Assembly: GCF_036237315.1 (NCBI RefSeq)
Contig: NZ_CP108356.1
Coordinates: 2,538,501-2,602,500 of the forward strand
Reading direction: 5' to 3'
DNA length: 64,000 bases
From: Streptomyces sp. NBC_01351
Lineage (GTDB): Bacteria; Actinomycetota; Actinomycetes; Streptomycetales; Streptomycetaceae
Part shown: positions 35,770 to 44,912 of the stretch, in pieces
Layout: each line of letters begins with the position of its first letter
Numbering within the stretch: the stretch's first letter is position 1
The notes under the pieces: model-generated
The model's input: only the letters and a program-made list of their open reading frames with translations
What the model was told of the DNA's origin: nothing
Databases searched by the model: none
Program-made: the position numbers and the translations under genes

Positions 35770-38700
35770 CCGGGGCTGCCGGGGCGAAGAGCCGCAGCCG
35801 GTGGGCGAGGGCGGCTGCCTCGCCGCGGCCGGTGACGCCGAGCTTGGCCAGGATGTTCGAGACGTGCACGCTCGCCGTCTTCGGGGAGATGAAGAGCTCC
35901 TCGGCGATCTTGCGGTTGGTGCTGCCGGCGGCCACCAGGCGCAGTACGTCCCGCTCGCGGCTGGTCAGGCCGAGCGTCGCGACCGGGTCTGCCTCGGGTG
36001 CGGGATCGGCCAGGGGCGCGTCGGCGGCGGTGAGCGGGAGCCGGGCGCGCTGCGCGAGCAGGGCCAGATCCTCGCGCAGCCGACGTGAGCCGAGCCGGTC
36101 AGCGGTGGCGTAGGCCTCGCGGAGCAGGGCGGCGGCGGGCTCGCGGTCGCCGCCGGCGGCCAGCATCGCCTCGGCGAGCTGGTGGCGGGCGCGGGCCAGC
36201 AGGTACGGGCGTTCCAGCGGGCGGATGGCCTCCTCCACGGCGGTCCAGTCGGCGACGGTGTCCCGGGCCTCGGCGCGGAGCAGCTCGGCGCGGACGTACT
36301 CGGCGTGGGCGCGCCACACCGGGGCGGGGGTGGCGAGACCGCGGGCGGCCTTGCGCAGGACGTCCAGGGCGGCGTCCCGGTCCGCGTCGGCGGCGGGCAG
36401 TCCCCGGGAGTCCGCCTCCGCACTGGCGGAGGCGAGCAGCAGCGGCCAGGCGTAGCGGTGCTGTCCGAGCGGGAACCCGTAGGCGACGGCGGCGGCCGTC
36501 TCGGCGCGGACGTCGGCGATCCGGCCCTCCCCCGCGGCGACGCCGACCGCGAGGCGGTACAGCGGTATCCGGTGCTGGGGCTGCATGTCGTGGTCGCCGA
36601 AGTGGGTGTGGGCGGCGGCGAGCTGCTGGGCGGCCTCCGTCAACTCCCCGCGGGCCAGGGCCAGGTAGGAGAGCCGGGAGGCTCCCGAACCGCGCGGGGC
36701 CGCGCTCTGGCCGACGAGCAGGGTGCGTTGGGCGGCTGCGGCCGCCTCGTCCCAGCGGCCGAGGCTGTACAGGCTCTCCGCCATGTTGCCCCGGAGCCAG
36801 GCCTCGGAGTCCAACAGCCGGGACTTCTTTACCAGTTCGGCTCCTCGTTCGGCCAGTTCCACGGCTTCCCGGGACCGGCCCATCCCTTCCAACTGAGAGG
36901 TGAGATTGATATGTGCACGTCCCGCGAGCAAGGTGAGACCCAGTTCCGTGGCCCGTTCCCTGACCGCGTGCATCTCGGCCAGGCCCCGTTCGGGGTCGCC
37001 CGAGTCGGTGAGCAGGCAGCCGACCGTGATCCGGGCGTTGAGCTCGATGTCCTCGGCGCCGACCATCCGCGCGTACTCGACGGCGCGTTCGGCGGCGATG
37101 ATGTTGCCCGGACCGGGGTCGTGGAGCATGCCCCAGCCCGCGGCCCTGACGAGGACCTCGGCGTGCACCTGGGACGGGGGCAGCCCCTGGACGAGCTCCT
37201 GGGCCTTGGCGATCTCGTCCCAGCCGTCGCCCCGCCCGAGGCTCGCGACCAGCCGGGAGCGTTCGGTCCAGAACCAGGCGGCCCGCAGCGGGTCGTGGCC
37301 GTCGTCCAGCATGCGCACGGCCGTCTTGCAGAACTTCAGGGCGCGTTCCCGTTCGCCGCCGTAGCGGGCGGCCACGGTCGCCTCGGCCAGCAGGTCGAGG
37401 CGCTGGAGCGGGGTGGTGGCGGGGTCGCAGCCGCACGGCGGGTACACGTCGCTGTAGTCCGCCGGGCGGAGTTCCTCGCGGACCTCCTCCGGGGCGCTGT
37501 CCCACAGGTCCAGGGCGCGTTCCAGCAGGCGCAGTTGCTCGGAGTAGGCGTGCCGGCGGCGGGCGGCCACGGAAGCGGACAGGACGGCGGGCAGCGCCTT
37601 GGACGGGTCGTTGGCGTGGTACCAGTAGCTGGCCAGCCGGATGACCCGCTCCTCGGCGCGGATCAGCGAGTCGTCGGCCTCCATGGCCTCGGCGTAGCGG
37701 CGGTTGACTCGGGCGCGTTCGCCGGGCAGCAGGTCGTCGCTGACGGCCTCGCGGACCAGCGAGTGGCGGAAGCGGTAGCCGTCGCCGTCGGGGGTGGCGA
37801 GCAGGATGTTGGCTCCGACGGCGGCGCGCAGCGCCTCGATCAGCGCGTCCTCGCCGAGCCCGACAACGGCGCGCAGGAGCGGGTACTCGACGGTGGAGCC
37901 GCCCTCGGCGACGATCCGGACCACGCGCTGGGCCTCGTCGGGCAGCACCTCGACGCGGACGAGGAGCAGGTCGCGCAGGGATTCGGTGAGCCCGGTGCGG
38001 CATCCGCTCTCCCGCGAGGCGACGAGTTCCTCGACGAAGAAGGCGTTGCCGTCGGACCGGTCGAAGACGGAGTCGACGAAGTCCTCGTTGGGCTGGGTGG
38101 CGAGGATCCCGGCGAGCTGGCGGCGCACCTCGGCGCGGTTGAAGCGGGGCAGCTCGATGCGCTGGACGGTGCGGAGCCGGTCCAGTTCGGCGAGGAGGGG
38201 GCGCAGCGGGTGGCGCCGGTGGACGTCGTCCGCGCGGTAGGTGGCGACGACGACGAGGCGGCCGCTGCCGAGGGTCCGGAAGAGGTAGGAGAGCAGGTGC
38301 CGGGTGGAGGTGTCGGCCCAGTGCAGGTCTTCGAGGACGAGGACGACGGTGCGTTCGGCGGCGAGGCGTTCCAGCATCCGTGCCGTCAGTTCGAAGAGCC
38401 GGGCGGTGCTCTCCTCGTCGTGCGGGCCGCGCGGGGTTTCGCCGAGTTCGGGGAGGATCCGGGCGAGTTCGTCCTCCTGGCCGGCGGCCGCGGCGGCCAG
38501 CTCTCCGGGGAGCGCGCGGTGCAGGCTGCGCAGGGCTGTCGAGAACGGGGCGAAGGGAAGCCCCTCCGCCCCGATCTCCACACAGCCTCCGACGGCGACG
38601 ACGGCGCCGCGGCGGGCGGCCTCACAGAGGAACTCCTCCGTGAGGCGGGTCTTGCCGACCCCTGCCTCTCCCCCGATGAGCATCGCCTGCGGCTCCTGGC

Positions 38701-38797
38701 CGGCGGCCCGCGTCAGTGCGTCGGTGAGTACGGCCAGTTCGTCGGCGCGGCCGACGAACACCGGGCTGACAGATCTGGTCTCCACGTCGCCGAGCAT
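35732..38797 (-). CDS. Large LuxR-family (LAL-type) ATPase regulator
   Basis: This regulator of about 1021 residues has an N-terminal AAA/STAND ATPase (VFVGRADELAVLTDALTRAA, Walker A GGEAGVGKTRL, Walker B VVLVLEDLHWAD), a long TPR-like helical middle, and a C-terminal LuxR helix-turn-helix (LGLTSRERDVLRLVAAGSTN, then RKIAEELFISPKTASVHVSN, ILAKLGV). This is the LAL/MalT architecture, where ligand binding plus ATP permits activation. Targets are unknown. I chose the ATG at 38797 (MLGDVETRSVSPVF). A GTG at 38848 would add 17 residues with poor codon bias. Its 3' end overlaps the convergent small gene by 38 bp. Confidence 0.9.
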   Translation of the reverse strand: MLGDVETRSVSPVFVGRADELAVLTDALTRAAGQEPQAMLIGGEAGVGKTRLTEEFLCEAARRGAVVAVGGCVEIGAEGLPFAPFSTALRSLHRALPGELAAAAAGQEDELARILPELGETPRGPHDEESTARLFELTARMLERLAAERTVVLVLEDLHWADTSTRHLLSYLFRTLGSGRLVVVATYRADDVHRRHPLRPLLAELDRLRTVQRIELPRFNRAEVRRQLAGILATQPNEDFVDSVFDRSDGNAFFVEELVASRESGCRTGLTESLRDLLLVRVEVLPDEAQRVVRIVAEGGSTVEYPLLRAVVGLGEDALIEALRAAVGANILLATPDGDGYRFRHSLVREAVSDDLLPGERARVNRRYAEAMEADDSLIRAEERVIRLASYWYHANDPSKALPAVLSASVAARRRHAYSEQLRLLERALDLWDSAPEEVREELRPADYSDVYPPCGCDPATTPLQRLDLLAEATVAARYGGERERALKFCKTAVRMLDDGHDPLRAAWFWTERSRLVASLGRGDGWDEIAKAQELVQGLPPSQVHAEVLVRAAGWGMLHDPGPGNIIAAERAVEYARMVGAEDIELNARITVGCLLTDSGDPERGLAEMHAVRERATELGLTLLAGRAHINLTSQLEGMGRSREAVELAERGAELVKKSRLLDSEAWLRGNMAESLYSLGRWDEAAAAAQRTLLVGQSAAPRGSGASRLSYLALARGELTEAAQQLAAAHTHFGDHDMQPQHRIPLYRLAVGVAAGEGRIADVRAETAAAVAYGFPLGQHRYAWPLLLASASAEADSRGLPAADADRDAALDVLRKAARGLATPAPVWRAHAEYVRAELLRAEARDTVADWTAVEEAIRPLERPYLLARARHQLAEAMLAAGGDREPAAALLREAYATADRLGSRRLREDLALLAQRARLPLTAADAPLADPAPEADPVATLGLTSRERDVLRLVAAGSTNRKIAEELFISPKTASVHVSNILAKLGVTGRGEAAALAHRLRLFAPAAPVSARPEAARRGV

Positions 38798-38877
38798 CGC
38801 ACAGACGTCCGGCCCGGCGGCACTCGATTTCGGTGCGCTTCTCTTCACGTGTCAGTCCACGCGGATCGCGGCGCGGG

Positions 38878-39045
38878 TTACGCGGCGCGGGCGAAGCGGC
38901 TCCGGTGCCCTCTCACCGCCCCTTCGGGTTCCTGGCTTCGAGAGGACGCGCGGCGCGCCTTCTTCGCCTCCCGGACCAGCCGGTACTCGTCGGCCTCGCG
39001 GATGAGGTCGGCGCGGCGGGCGGTGGCGATCTCGTACTCGAACAT
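38878..39045 (-). CDS. Small basic protein, 55 residues
   Basis: The ATG at 39045 with GGGAG six bases upstream opens a 55-codon frame: MFEYEIATARRADLIREADE, then YRLVREAKKARRASS, and an Arg-rich tail ending in TAA. The N-terminal 35 residues form a predicted charged helix of the kind seen in many short Streptomyces proteins of unknown function. It lies just upstream of the LAL regulator gene on the same strand and may share its transcript. It has a strong ribosome site and good codon bias. Confidence 0.65.
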   Translation of the reverse strand: MFEYEIATARRADLIREADEYRLVREAKKARRASSRSQEPEGAVRGHRSRFARAA

Positions 39046-39156
39046 CTCGTACTCCCTGGTTGCGTTTCTCGGTCACCTCGTTCGGTGTGATCCAAGCTTC
39101 GCGTCCCAGGGGGTACCGGCACATCGGTCGCATGCCGCATCCGGCGGGGGCAGGGG

Positions 39157-39207
39157 GCCTTAGACCCGGGCCGAAGGTCCCTGAGGAGGGCCAAGGAGGT
39201 CTAAGGC
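39157..39207. promoter_or_regulatory. Spaced inverted repeat upstream of the 55-residue gene
   Basis: GCCTTAGAC (39157-39165) and GTCTAAGGC (39199-39207) are perfect complements 33 bp apart, about 110-160 bp upstream of the 55-codon gene, and a related GCTTAGCC follows. Two half-sites or looping operator sites are possible. No regulator is identified. Confidence 0.4.
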
Positions 39208-39234
39208 GGTGCTTAGCCGGTGGTGGGGCGGTGC

Positions 39235-39828
39235 CTAGACGGCTGCCGCCTGCGGGACGGCGAGGAGGAGGTCGAAGTACATGAGGACGAAGACCAGGAC
39301 GCCGATGGCGCCGAGGGCAACGGCCGCCCAGGCGACGGAACGGACCCAGGCGGGGAGGGTGCGCTGGGGGGATCCGAGGGCGGGCAGGGCCAGCACCAGG
39401 ATGGCGACGATCAGGGCGATGGCGGCAAAGATGCCGTTCACCACGGCGGTGGCGTGCCACGGCTGGACGAACTGGGCGGCGATCTGCGCGTTCACGTCGG
39501 CGGCCTGGGTCAGCTCCAGACGGCCGGTGACGCCGGCGCGCTCGGACACGATGCCGGCGACCCAGCTTCCGCTGAGGGCCACGACGCCGAGGCCCGCGGC
39601 CACGATCGCGGAGGCCGCGGACGCGACGTGGCTCGGCTCCCGCGTCGCGGCGAGCTCGTCGGAGAACTCGTCGTCGTCCTCGTCGTCGTCCAGGTCCGCG
39701 TCGGCGAGCTCGGCGTCCGCGAGTTCGGTGTCGATCTCGGCCTTGGTCAGGTCGGCCTTGGTCAGATCGGCCGGGGTGCTCTCCGCCTCGGGGGCGGCGG
39801 GGGTCTTGGTGGTGTCCATGCGGGGCAC
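39235..39828 (-). CDS. Membrane protein with acidic repeat N-terminus
   Basis: This 197-residue protein has a low-complexity, acidic, repeated N-terminal third (ADLTKADLTKAEI, then ELADAELADADL, then DDDEDDDE), followed by three to four hydrophobic segments (SAIVAAGLGVVALSGSWVAG, ATAVVNGIFAAIALIVAILV, WAAVALGAIGVLVFVLMYFD). I recognise no family. The cytoplasmic acidic tail followed by a small membrane domain resembles other uncharacterised actinobacterial membrane proteins. The GTG at 39828 has AAGGGA six bases upstream. The ATG three codons later is the alternative. Confidence 0.78.
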   Translation of the reverse strand: MPRMDTTKTPAAPEAESTPADLTKADLTKAEIDTELADAELADADLDDDEDDDEFSDELAATREPSHVASAASAIVAAGLGVVALSGSWVAGIVSERAGVTGRLELTQAADVNAQIAAQFVQPWHATAVVNGIFAAIALIVAILVLALPALGSPQRTLPAWVRSVAWAAVALGAIGVLVFVLMYFDLLLAVPQAAAV

Positions 39829-39878
39829 CGTAGGTCCCTTGTCTGAGATTTTTCTGAGAATCCGCTGGTCGGGGCCGC

Positions 39879-39907
39879 TGCGGGCCCCGCGATCCGCGGG
39901 GCCCGCA
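39879..39907 (-). terminator. Terminator after the GNAT gene at 39920
   Basis: There are 12-bp arms (39879-39890 and 39896-39907) with a 5-nt loop, 13 bp beyond the acetyltransferase stop. Confidence 0.85.
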
Positions 39908-39919
39908 CACGGACGGGGC

Positions 39920-40474
39920 TCAGGCCGGGTGGGCCGCCGCCCATTCCTCGGCGAGGACCGACCAGATCTCGGTGCTCTGACGCACGCCCCGGTGCAGGTG
40001 GTTCTCGCGCATGACGCCCTCGCGGGTCAGGCCGAGGCGCTCGGCGACCGCGATGCTCTTCTTGTTCCCGGTGGCGACGTGCCACTCCACGCGGCGCATG
40101 CCGCGCCCGTTGAAGGCCCAGTCGATGAGCACCCGGCAGGCGGCGGTGACCAGTCCGCGTCCGGCCGCGGCGGGCTCCAGCCAGCAGCCGACCTCGCAGT
40201 TGCCGCCGGCGGCGTCGAACGCCGGGTAGAGCACTCCGCCGACCAGGGTGCCGTCGACCCAGATGCCGAAGAATCGGGTGCTGTCGTTCGCGGCCTTCTC
40301 AGCGTTCGAACGGAGCAGCTCGCGCGCCGATTCCAGGTCGGTGGCGCGGTCGGGGAATCCCACGTACTGGCCGATGTACTCGCGGCCGCGGTCCATGTGG
40401 GCGAGGAACTCCTCGGCGTGCCACACCTCGAGCGGCTTGAGCTGGGCGTCTTCGGCCAGATCTATCGCGAACAT
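39920..40474 (-). CDS. RimJ/RimL-like GNAT N-acetyltransferase
   Basis: This 184-residue GNAT protein is of the ribosomal-protein-serine acetyltransferase type: LKPLEVWHAEEFLAHMDRGR, FGIWVDGTLVGGVLYPAFDA, CEVGCWLEPAAAGRGLVTAA (acetyl-CoA pyrophosphate loop), CRVLIDWAFNGRGMRRVEWH and SIAVAERLGLTREGVMRENH. These proteins acetylate protein N-termini or small amines. The real substrate is not predictable. The ATG at 40474 lies 21 bp after the MMPL exporter gene on the same strand, so they may form one unit. Confidence 0.88.
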   Translation of the reverse strand: MFAIDLAEDAQLKPLEVWHAEEFLAHMDRGREYIGQYVGFPDRATDLESARELLRSNAEKAANDSTRFFGIWVDGTLVGGVLYPAFDAAGGNCEVGCWLEPAAAGRGLVTAACRVLIDWAFNGRGMRRVEWHVATGNKKSIAVAERLGLTREGVMRENHLHRGVRQSTEIWSVLAEEWAAAHPA

Positions 40475-40495
40475 GCGTTGGGTCCTTACGGCTGG

Positions 40496-42736
40496 TCAGC
40501 TGGACACGGGTACGGAGTCAGCGGGCTCCGCGCTGTCTTCGCTCGGCCGCTGTGCCGGAAGTTTCCCATGCGGGCGGCGCTCCGGGGGCTCGATGCTGAT
40601 CTTGGGCAGCCGTCGGTCGAGCCAGGCGGGGAGCCACCAGTTCGCGCCGCCGAGCATGTGCATCAGCGCGGGCACGAGGAGGGTGCGCAGCACGAAGGCG
40701 TCGAGGGCCACGGCCGCGGCGAGCGCGATGCCGAACATGGCGATGATCCGGTCTCCGCTGAGCACGAAGGCCAGGAAGACGGAGATCATGATGACGGCGG
40801 CCGAGTTGATGACCCGGCTGGTCTCGGCGAGGCCGACACGGACGGCCCGCCGGTTGTCGCCGGTCTCCAGCCACTCCTCGTACATCCGGCTGACGAGGAA
40901 GACCTGGTAGTCCATGGACAGTCCGAAGAGCACGGACACCATGATCACGGGCAGGAACGGTTCGATGGGGCCGGCGCTGCCCAGGCCCAGCAGTTCGCTG
41001 CCCCAGCCCCACTGGAAGATCGCGACCACGACTCCGAAGGAGGAGGCGACGGCGGCGATGTTCATGGCTGCGGCCTTGAGCGGGATGCCGATGGAGCGGA
41101 AGGCGAGCAGCAGCAGGACGCAGCCGAGGGCGACGACCACCCCGACGAAGAGCGGCAGCTTTCCGATGACGACCTCGGCGAAGTCGTCGTAGCCGGCCGT
41201 CACGCCGCCGACGTGGACCTCCATGGAGTTGCCGTGCCCGGCGCGCGGGACCACGTCCTCGCGGAGCCGGTCGACGAGCTCGCTCGTGGCCCGGGACTGG
41301 GGGGCGGAGTCCGGGATGACGGTGACGACGGCGGTGTCGCCGCTGCGGTTGAAGACGGCGGGGCCTGCGGATGCGACGCCCTTCGTCTGGCCGAGCGCCT
41401 CCGCGAGGTGCTCCACGGCGAGCCGGTCCCCGGCCCCGTCGAGGCGGGCGACGACGGTGAGCGGGCCGTTCGTGCCCGGGCCGAAGCCCTCCGCGAGCAG
41501 GTCGTAGGCCTGCCGGGTGGTGGAGGTGGCCGGGTTGTTGCCCTGGTCGGAGGTGCCGAGGTGCAGGGAGAGCGTGGGCAGGGCCAGTACCAGCATCACG
41601 AGGGTGGCGGCGATGCCGAGCAGTTTGGGGTGGCGCTCCACGAAGGCGGACCAGCGGGCGGCGAAGCCCGTGGTCTGCTCGGTCAGCGGGCCCTCGGCGG
41701 CGAGCTTGCGGCGCTCGCGCCGGGAGAGCGCGCGCATGCCGATCAAGGAGAGGAGGGCGGGCAGCAGAGTAACCGAGGCGGCGACCGTCAGGACCACCGT
41801 CACGGAGGCGGCTATCGCGACGCCGTTCAGGAAGTTCAGCCGCAGCACCAGCATGCCGAGCAGCGCGATGCAGACGGTGGCTCCGGCGAAGACGACGGCC
41901 CGGCCGGTGGTGGCGACGGCGCTCTCGGCGGCCTCGTCGACGGGGACGCCCCGGGCGAGGGCCTTGCGGTGCCGGGTGACGATGAAGAGGGCGTAGTCGA
42001 TGCCGACGCCGAGGCCGATGAGGGTGCCGAGCATCGGGGCGAAGTCGGCGACCGGCATCGCGTGCCCGAGGAGGGTGATCCCGAAATAGGCGGTGCCCAC
42101 GCTGACCAGGGCGGTCGCGATGGGCAGCAGGCTCGCGGCGAGCGAGCCGAAGGCCAGGAAGAGGACCAGGGCCGCGACGGCCACGCCGATGACCTCGGCG
42201 AGGTGCGCGGAAGGGGTCTCCGTCAGGCCGACGGCGCGGCCCCCGAGTTCGACCTGGAGGCCGTCGGTCTCGGTGGCCGGGTTCTTCGCCGCGTCGACCA
42301 CCGCCTTGGCCTGGGCCTTGGGTACGGAGTCGGCCGGCCGGTCGAAGGTCACCACGGCGTAGGCAGTGCGCCCGTCGGGGCTGATCCGGGCGGCGCTCTC
42401 GGGGCCGGGGCCGTAGGGGCCGGCCACCGATCCGACACCGGGAAGTTCGGCGATGGTGTCCAGGGCCCGGGTCATGCGCTGCTCGACGTCCGGAGTGCGG
42501 GCGCTCTGATGGTCCGGGGCCCGCCACACGATGGTGTCGGTGTCACCGCCCTGGCCGTGGAAGCCCTGGCGCAGGAACGCGTGCGCCTTGCCGGACTCGG
42601 TGCCGGGAACCTCGTAGTCGTTGGAGAACGCCGATCCCGCGGTCCCGGCGGCCGCCGCGGTCGCGCCGAGGGCGAGCAGCCAGATCAGGACGGCGAGGAG
42701 ACGGTGGCGGATGCACCACCGTGCGATTGCTGCCAA
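40496..42736 (-). CDS. MMPL/RND-family exporter
   Basis: This 746-residue RND-type membrane transporter has two repeats, each with a large external loop after span 1 and a bundle of spans. Motifs include RWCIRHRLLAVLIWLLALGA at the start, GLGVGIDYALFIVTRHRKAL in repeat 1 and FGLSMDYQVFLVSRMYEEWL in repeat 2 (the Asp-Tyr pairs used for proton coupling in MmpL3). Family members export lipids or drugs using the proton gradient. The TTG at 42736 has GGGAG eight bases upstream. The C-terminal tail is polar. The substrate is unknown, and the only linked gene is a GNAT acetyltransferase. Confidence 0.92.
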   Translation of the reverse strand: MAAIARWCIRHRLLAVLIWLLALGATAAAAGTAGSAFSNDYEVPGTESGKAHAFLRQGFHGQGGDTDTIVWRAPDHQSARTPDVEQRMTRALDTIAELPGVGSVAGPYGPGPESAARISPDGRTAYAVVTFDRPADSVPKAQAKAVVDAAKNPATETDGLQVELGGRAVGLTETPSAHLAEVIGVAVAALVLFLAFGSLAASLLPIATALVSVGTAYFGITLLGHAMPVADFAPMLGTLIGLGVGIDYALFIVTRHRKALARGVPVDEAAESAVATTGRAVVFAGATVCIALLGMLVLRLNFLNGVAIAASVTVVLTVAASVTLLPALLSLIGMRALSRRERRKLAAEGPLTEQTTGFAARWSAFVERHPKLLGIAATLVMLVLALPTLSLHLGTSDQGNNPATSTTRQAYDLLAEGFGPGTNGPLTVVARLDGAGDRLAVEHLAEALGQTKGVASAGPAVFNRSGDTAVVTVIPDSAPQSRATSELVDRLREDVVPRAGHGNSMEVHVGGVTAGYDDFAEVVIGKLPLFVGVVVALGCVLLLLAFRSIGIPLKAAAMNIAAVASSFGVVVAIFQWGWGSELLGLGSAGPIEPFLPVIMVSVLFGLSMDYQVFLVSRMYEEWLETGDNRRAVRVGLAETSRVINSAAVIMISVFLAFVLSGDRIIAMFGIALAAAVALDAFVLRTLLVPALMHMLGGANWWLPAWLDRRLPKISIEPPERRPHGKLPAQRPSEDSAEPADSVPVSS

Positions 42737-42943
42737 CGGACGTGCTCCCTGGTGGTTCGGATCTTTACCGGGAGACAGCCCGTCGCAAAGAACGCTGGAA
42801 CTCGTGAAGGCTCGGCCGCGCGTACGGAGGGTCGCTCCAGGGCGCGCCGAGGTGGTCTACAGCGCCACGATCTCAGCGTTTCGTGATCGTTGGCCCGATT
42901 CGTGTGCATCGTCACAGGGTGGTGGGCGGGTACGGGACGAAGG

Positions 42944-43360
42944 TCACCGGGGCGGGTGGTCCAAGGCCCGGGCGCCCTCCCCGTCGTCGGGCTCGTCCAC
43001 CCGGTAGCCGGGGATCGAGGGCCAGCGCACGGTGAGGACCACCGCGTCCTCCTCCGCGTACCAGGAGTGGTCGACCCCGCGGCCCCACAGCACGTAGTCC
43101 CCCTGCTCGGCGAGGACGACGGTCCGGCCGGGGAACTCCAGCCGGAAGCGTCCGCTGATCAGCACCAGCAGGGCGGTGCGCTTCTCGGCGGTGGCCCACC
43201 GCTCCCGCTCGTCGCCCTTCGGGTGGACGCCCCATTTGATCTCCACGTCCTCGCTGTGACGGGGATCGGCGGGGTCCTTGAAGTGGCCGAGGAGCCAGCC
43301 CCGGTCGGCGGCCGCGTCCGGGGCGGCCTTGCCGGTGTAGATGGTGGAGTCGTCGTTCAC
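42944..43360 (-). CDS. Small cupin-fold protein
   Basis: This 138-residue protein has a single conserved beta-barrel domain: YTGKAAPDAAADRGWLLGHF, then SEDVEIKWGVHPKGDERERW, and LVLISGRFRLEFPGRTVVLA, EQGDYVLWGRGVDHSWYAEE. The WGVHPKG and VDHSW histidines could bind a metal as in cupins. The function is unknown. The GTG at 43360 is the best start (VNDDSTIYTGK); longer frames upstream overlap the divergent GNAT gene. No clear ribosome site is visible. Confidence 0.78.
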   Translation of the reverse strand: MNDDSTIYTGKAAPDAAADRGWLLGHFKDPADPRHSEDVEIKWGVHPKGDERERWATAEKRTALLVLISGRFRLEFPGRTVVLAEQGDYVLWGRGVDHSWYAEEDAVVLTVRWPSIPGYRVDEPDDGEGARALDHPPR

Positions 43361-43415
43361 GGGGCCGAGGCTAATGCAGTTGTGGGGGCCGGTCGGACAC
43401 TGATGAGCTGGGACG

Positions 43416-44243
43416 ATGACGATGGATCCTGATGAACTGCTGAAGGTGCGGTCCCTGTTCGACTCCGAGATGCGCGAGGGCCTGCAGCCGGACTCGGCGC
43501 AGGCTCGCGTGGAGCGGGTGGGTGCGGTCGTCCGGCACACCGTGCCCGGCCTGGGGTGGAACGGCGTGGTCTGGTCGGACCTCGACGAGGAGACGGCGGA
43601 CGCCGAGATCGCGGCGCAGGTGGCGTTCTTCGCAGGGCGCGCGGATCCGGAGTTCGAGTGGAAGCTGTACGACCACGACCGGCCGGCGGACCTCGGGGAC
43701 CGGCTGCGGGCGGCCGGGTTCGTGCCGGAGCCGGCCGAGACGGTGCTGGTGGCGCGGACCGCCGGGCTCGCCGCGCTCCCGGTGGAGCCCCCGGAGGGGA
43801 TCACCCTGCGGGCCGTGGAGGACGAGGCCGGGGTGGACCTGATGATGGAGGCCCACTACCGAGCCTTCGGTACCGAGCGGCCGCGGATCCGGGAGCAGGT
43901 GCTGGACCTGCTGCGGACAGAGCCGGAGACCATCGTGGCGGTGGTCGCGATGGCGGGCGACACCCCGGTGTGCGGGGCCCGGATGGAGATGCGGCCGGGC
44001 ACCTCCTTCGCGGGCCTGTGGGGCGGCGGCACGGATCCGCGGTGGCGCGGCCGCGGCATCTACCGCCTGCTGGTGGCCCACCGTGCCCGCGTCGCGGCGG
44101 AGCGCGGAATCCCGTACCTCCAGGTGGACGCCTCGGACGAAAGCCGCCCGATCCTGGAGCGGCTGGGCTTCGAAAGGCTGGGCGTGACGGTGCCGTACGT
44201 GTGGGCGGGCGCGGTTCCGCCTGGCGCGGCCTCGGCCGGGTAG
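43416..44243 (+). CDS. GNAT-family N-acetyltransferase
   Basis: This 275-residue protein has an N-terminal helical extension (about 1-120) and a C-terminal GNAT domain: VDLMMEAHYRAFGTERPRIR, IVAVVAMAGDTPVCGARMEM, FAGLWGGGTDPRWRGRGIYR (acetyl-CoA loop, RWRGRGI), LLVAHRARVAAERGIPYLQV and SRPILERLGFERLGVTVPYV. The substrate is not predictable. The ATG at 43416 has a weak ribosome site. It is divergent from the cupin gene and followed by a Streptomyces repeat element. Confidence 0.86.
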   Translation: MTMDPDELLKVRSLFDSEMREGLQPDSAQARVERVGAVVRHTVPGLGWNGVVWSDLDEETADAEIAAQVAFFAGRADPEFEWKLYDHDRPADLGDRLRAAGFVPEPAETVLVARTAGLAALPVEPPEGITLRAVEDEAGVDLMMEAHYRAFGTERPRIREQVLDLLRTEPETIVAVVAMAGDTPVCGARMEMRPGTSFAGLWGGGTDPRWRGRGIYRLLVAHRARVAAERGIPYLQVDASDESRPILERLGFERLGVTVPYVWAGAVPPGAASAG

Positions 44244-44299
44244 GGGCTTGCGCCGGCCGGCACGTACGCGCCGAGGCCGGCCGCGCCGCGGGTCGAAGA

Positions 44300-44375
44300 T
44301 CGGGGCTCCGCCCCGAACCCTCCCCCAGACTCCGTCCGGGGGGACCCCCACTCCTCAATCGCCGGAGGGGCTGAA
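44300..44375. repeat. Single-arm copy of a dispersed Streptomyces GC-rich repeat
   Basis: Short inverted repeats around GGGGCTCCGCCCC (near 44306) and a GGACCCCCACTCC segment lead into CTCAATCGCCGGAGGGGCTGAA at 44354-44375. The last element matches both arms of the repeat at 54177-54307. Such elements are common between Streptomyces genes, usually at 3' ends. Confidence 0.75.
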
Positions 44376-44405
44376 TTTCGTCCGGCCTGAGGGCAGGATC
44401 GGCGC

Positions 44406-44906
44406 ATGGAACGAATCAGCCCGCCTCTGGCCGGCGGTGAGCGCGAGACGCTGCGGGCGTATCTCGACTATCACCGGGCCACCCTCGCCTGGAAGTGCGA
44501 GGGCCTGACCGACGAGCAGTTGCGGCGCGCGTCGATGCCGCCGTCCGGCCTGTCCCTGCTGGGGCTGGTCCGGCACATGGCCGAGGTCGAGCGGCACTGG
44601 TTCCGCCGGGTGCTGAGCGGTGAGGAGCTGCCGCACCTGTGGTCGGACACCCACGACTTCCAGGCCGCCTACGACGCCTCCGGCTCCACCCGTGCCGAGG
44701 CGTTCGCCGCCTGGGAGGCGGAGGTGGCCCACGCCCGCCGCATCGAGGCCGGCGCCGACTCCCTCGACGTGACGGCGTACGTCCCGAGTTGGAAGGAGGA
44801 GGCTTCGCTGCGCCTGCTCATGCTCCACCTCATCCACGAGTACGCCCGCCACAACGGCCACGCCGACTTCCTGCGGGAGGCGATCGACGGGGCGACGGGG
44901 GCCTGA
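44406..44906 (+). CDS. DinB/DUF664-family protein
   Basis: This 166-residue four-helix-bundle protein has LAGGERETLRAYLDYHRATL, AWKCEGLTDEQLRRASMPPS and GLSLLGLVRHMAEVERHWFR with the first metal-binding His. SLRLLMLHLIHEYARHNGHA supplies the other His pair. Actinobacterial DinB-like proteins of this group include mycothiol- and bacillithiol-dependent transferases, so a thiol S-transferase role in detoxification is possible. The ATG at 44406 begins MERISPPLAGGE. It is convergent with the siderophore-interacting protein gene, 6 bp apart. Confidence 0.9.
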   Translation: MERISPPLAGGERETLRAYLDYHRATLAWKCEGLTDEQLRRASMPPSGLSLLGLVRHMAEVERHWFRRVLSGEELPHLWSDTHDFQAAYDASGSTRAEAFAAWEAEVAHARRIEAGADSLDVTAYVPSWKEEASLRLLMLHLIHEYARHNGHADFLREAIDGATGA

Positions 44907-44912
44907 CCGGGA

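Noticed and set aside
39281..42886. 1201-codon plus-strand open frame across the membrane protein, GNAT and MMPL genes
   Set aside because: It runs antisense through three well-recognised genes and has low-complexity charged composition.
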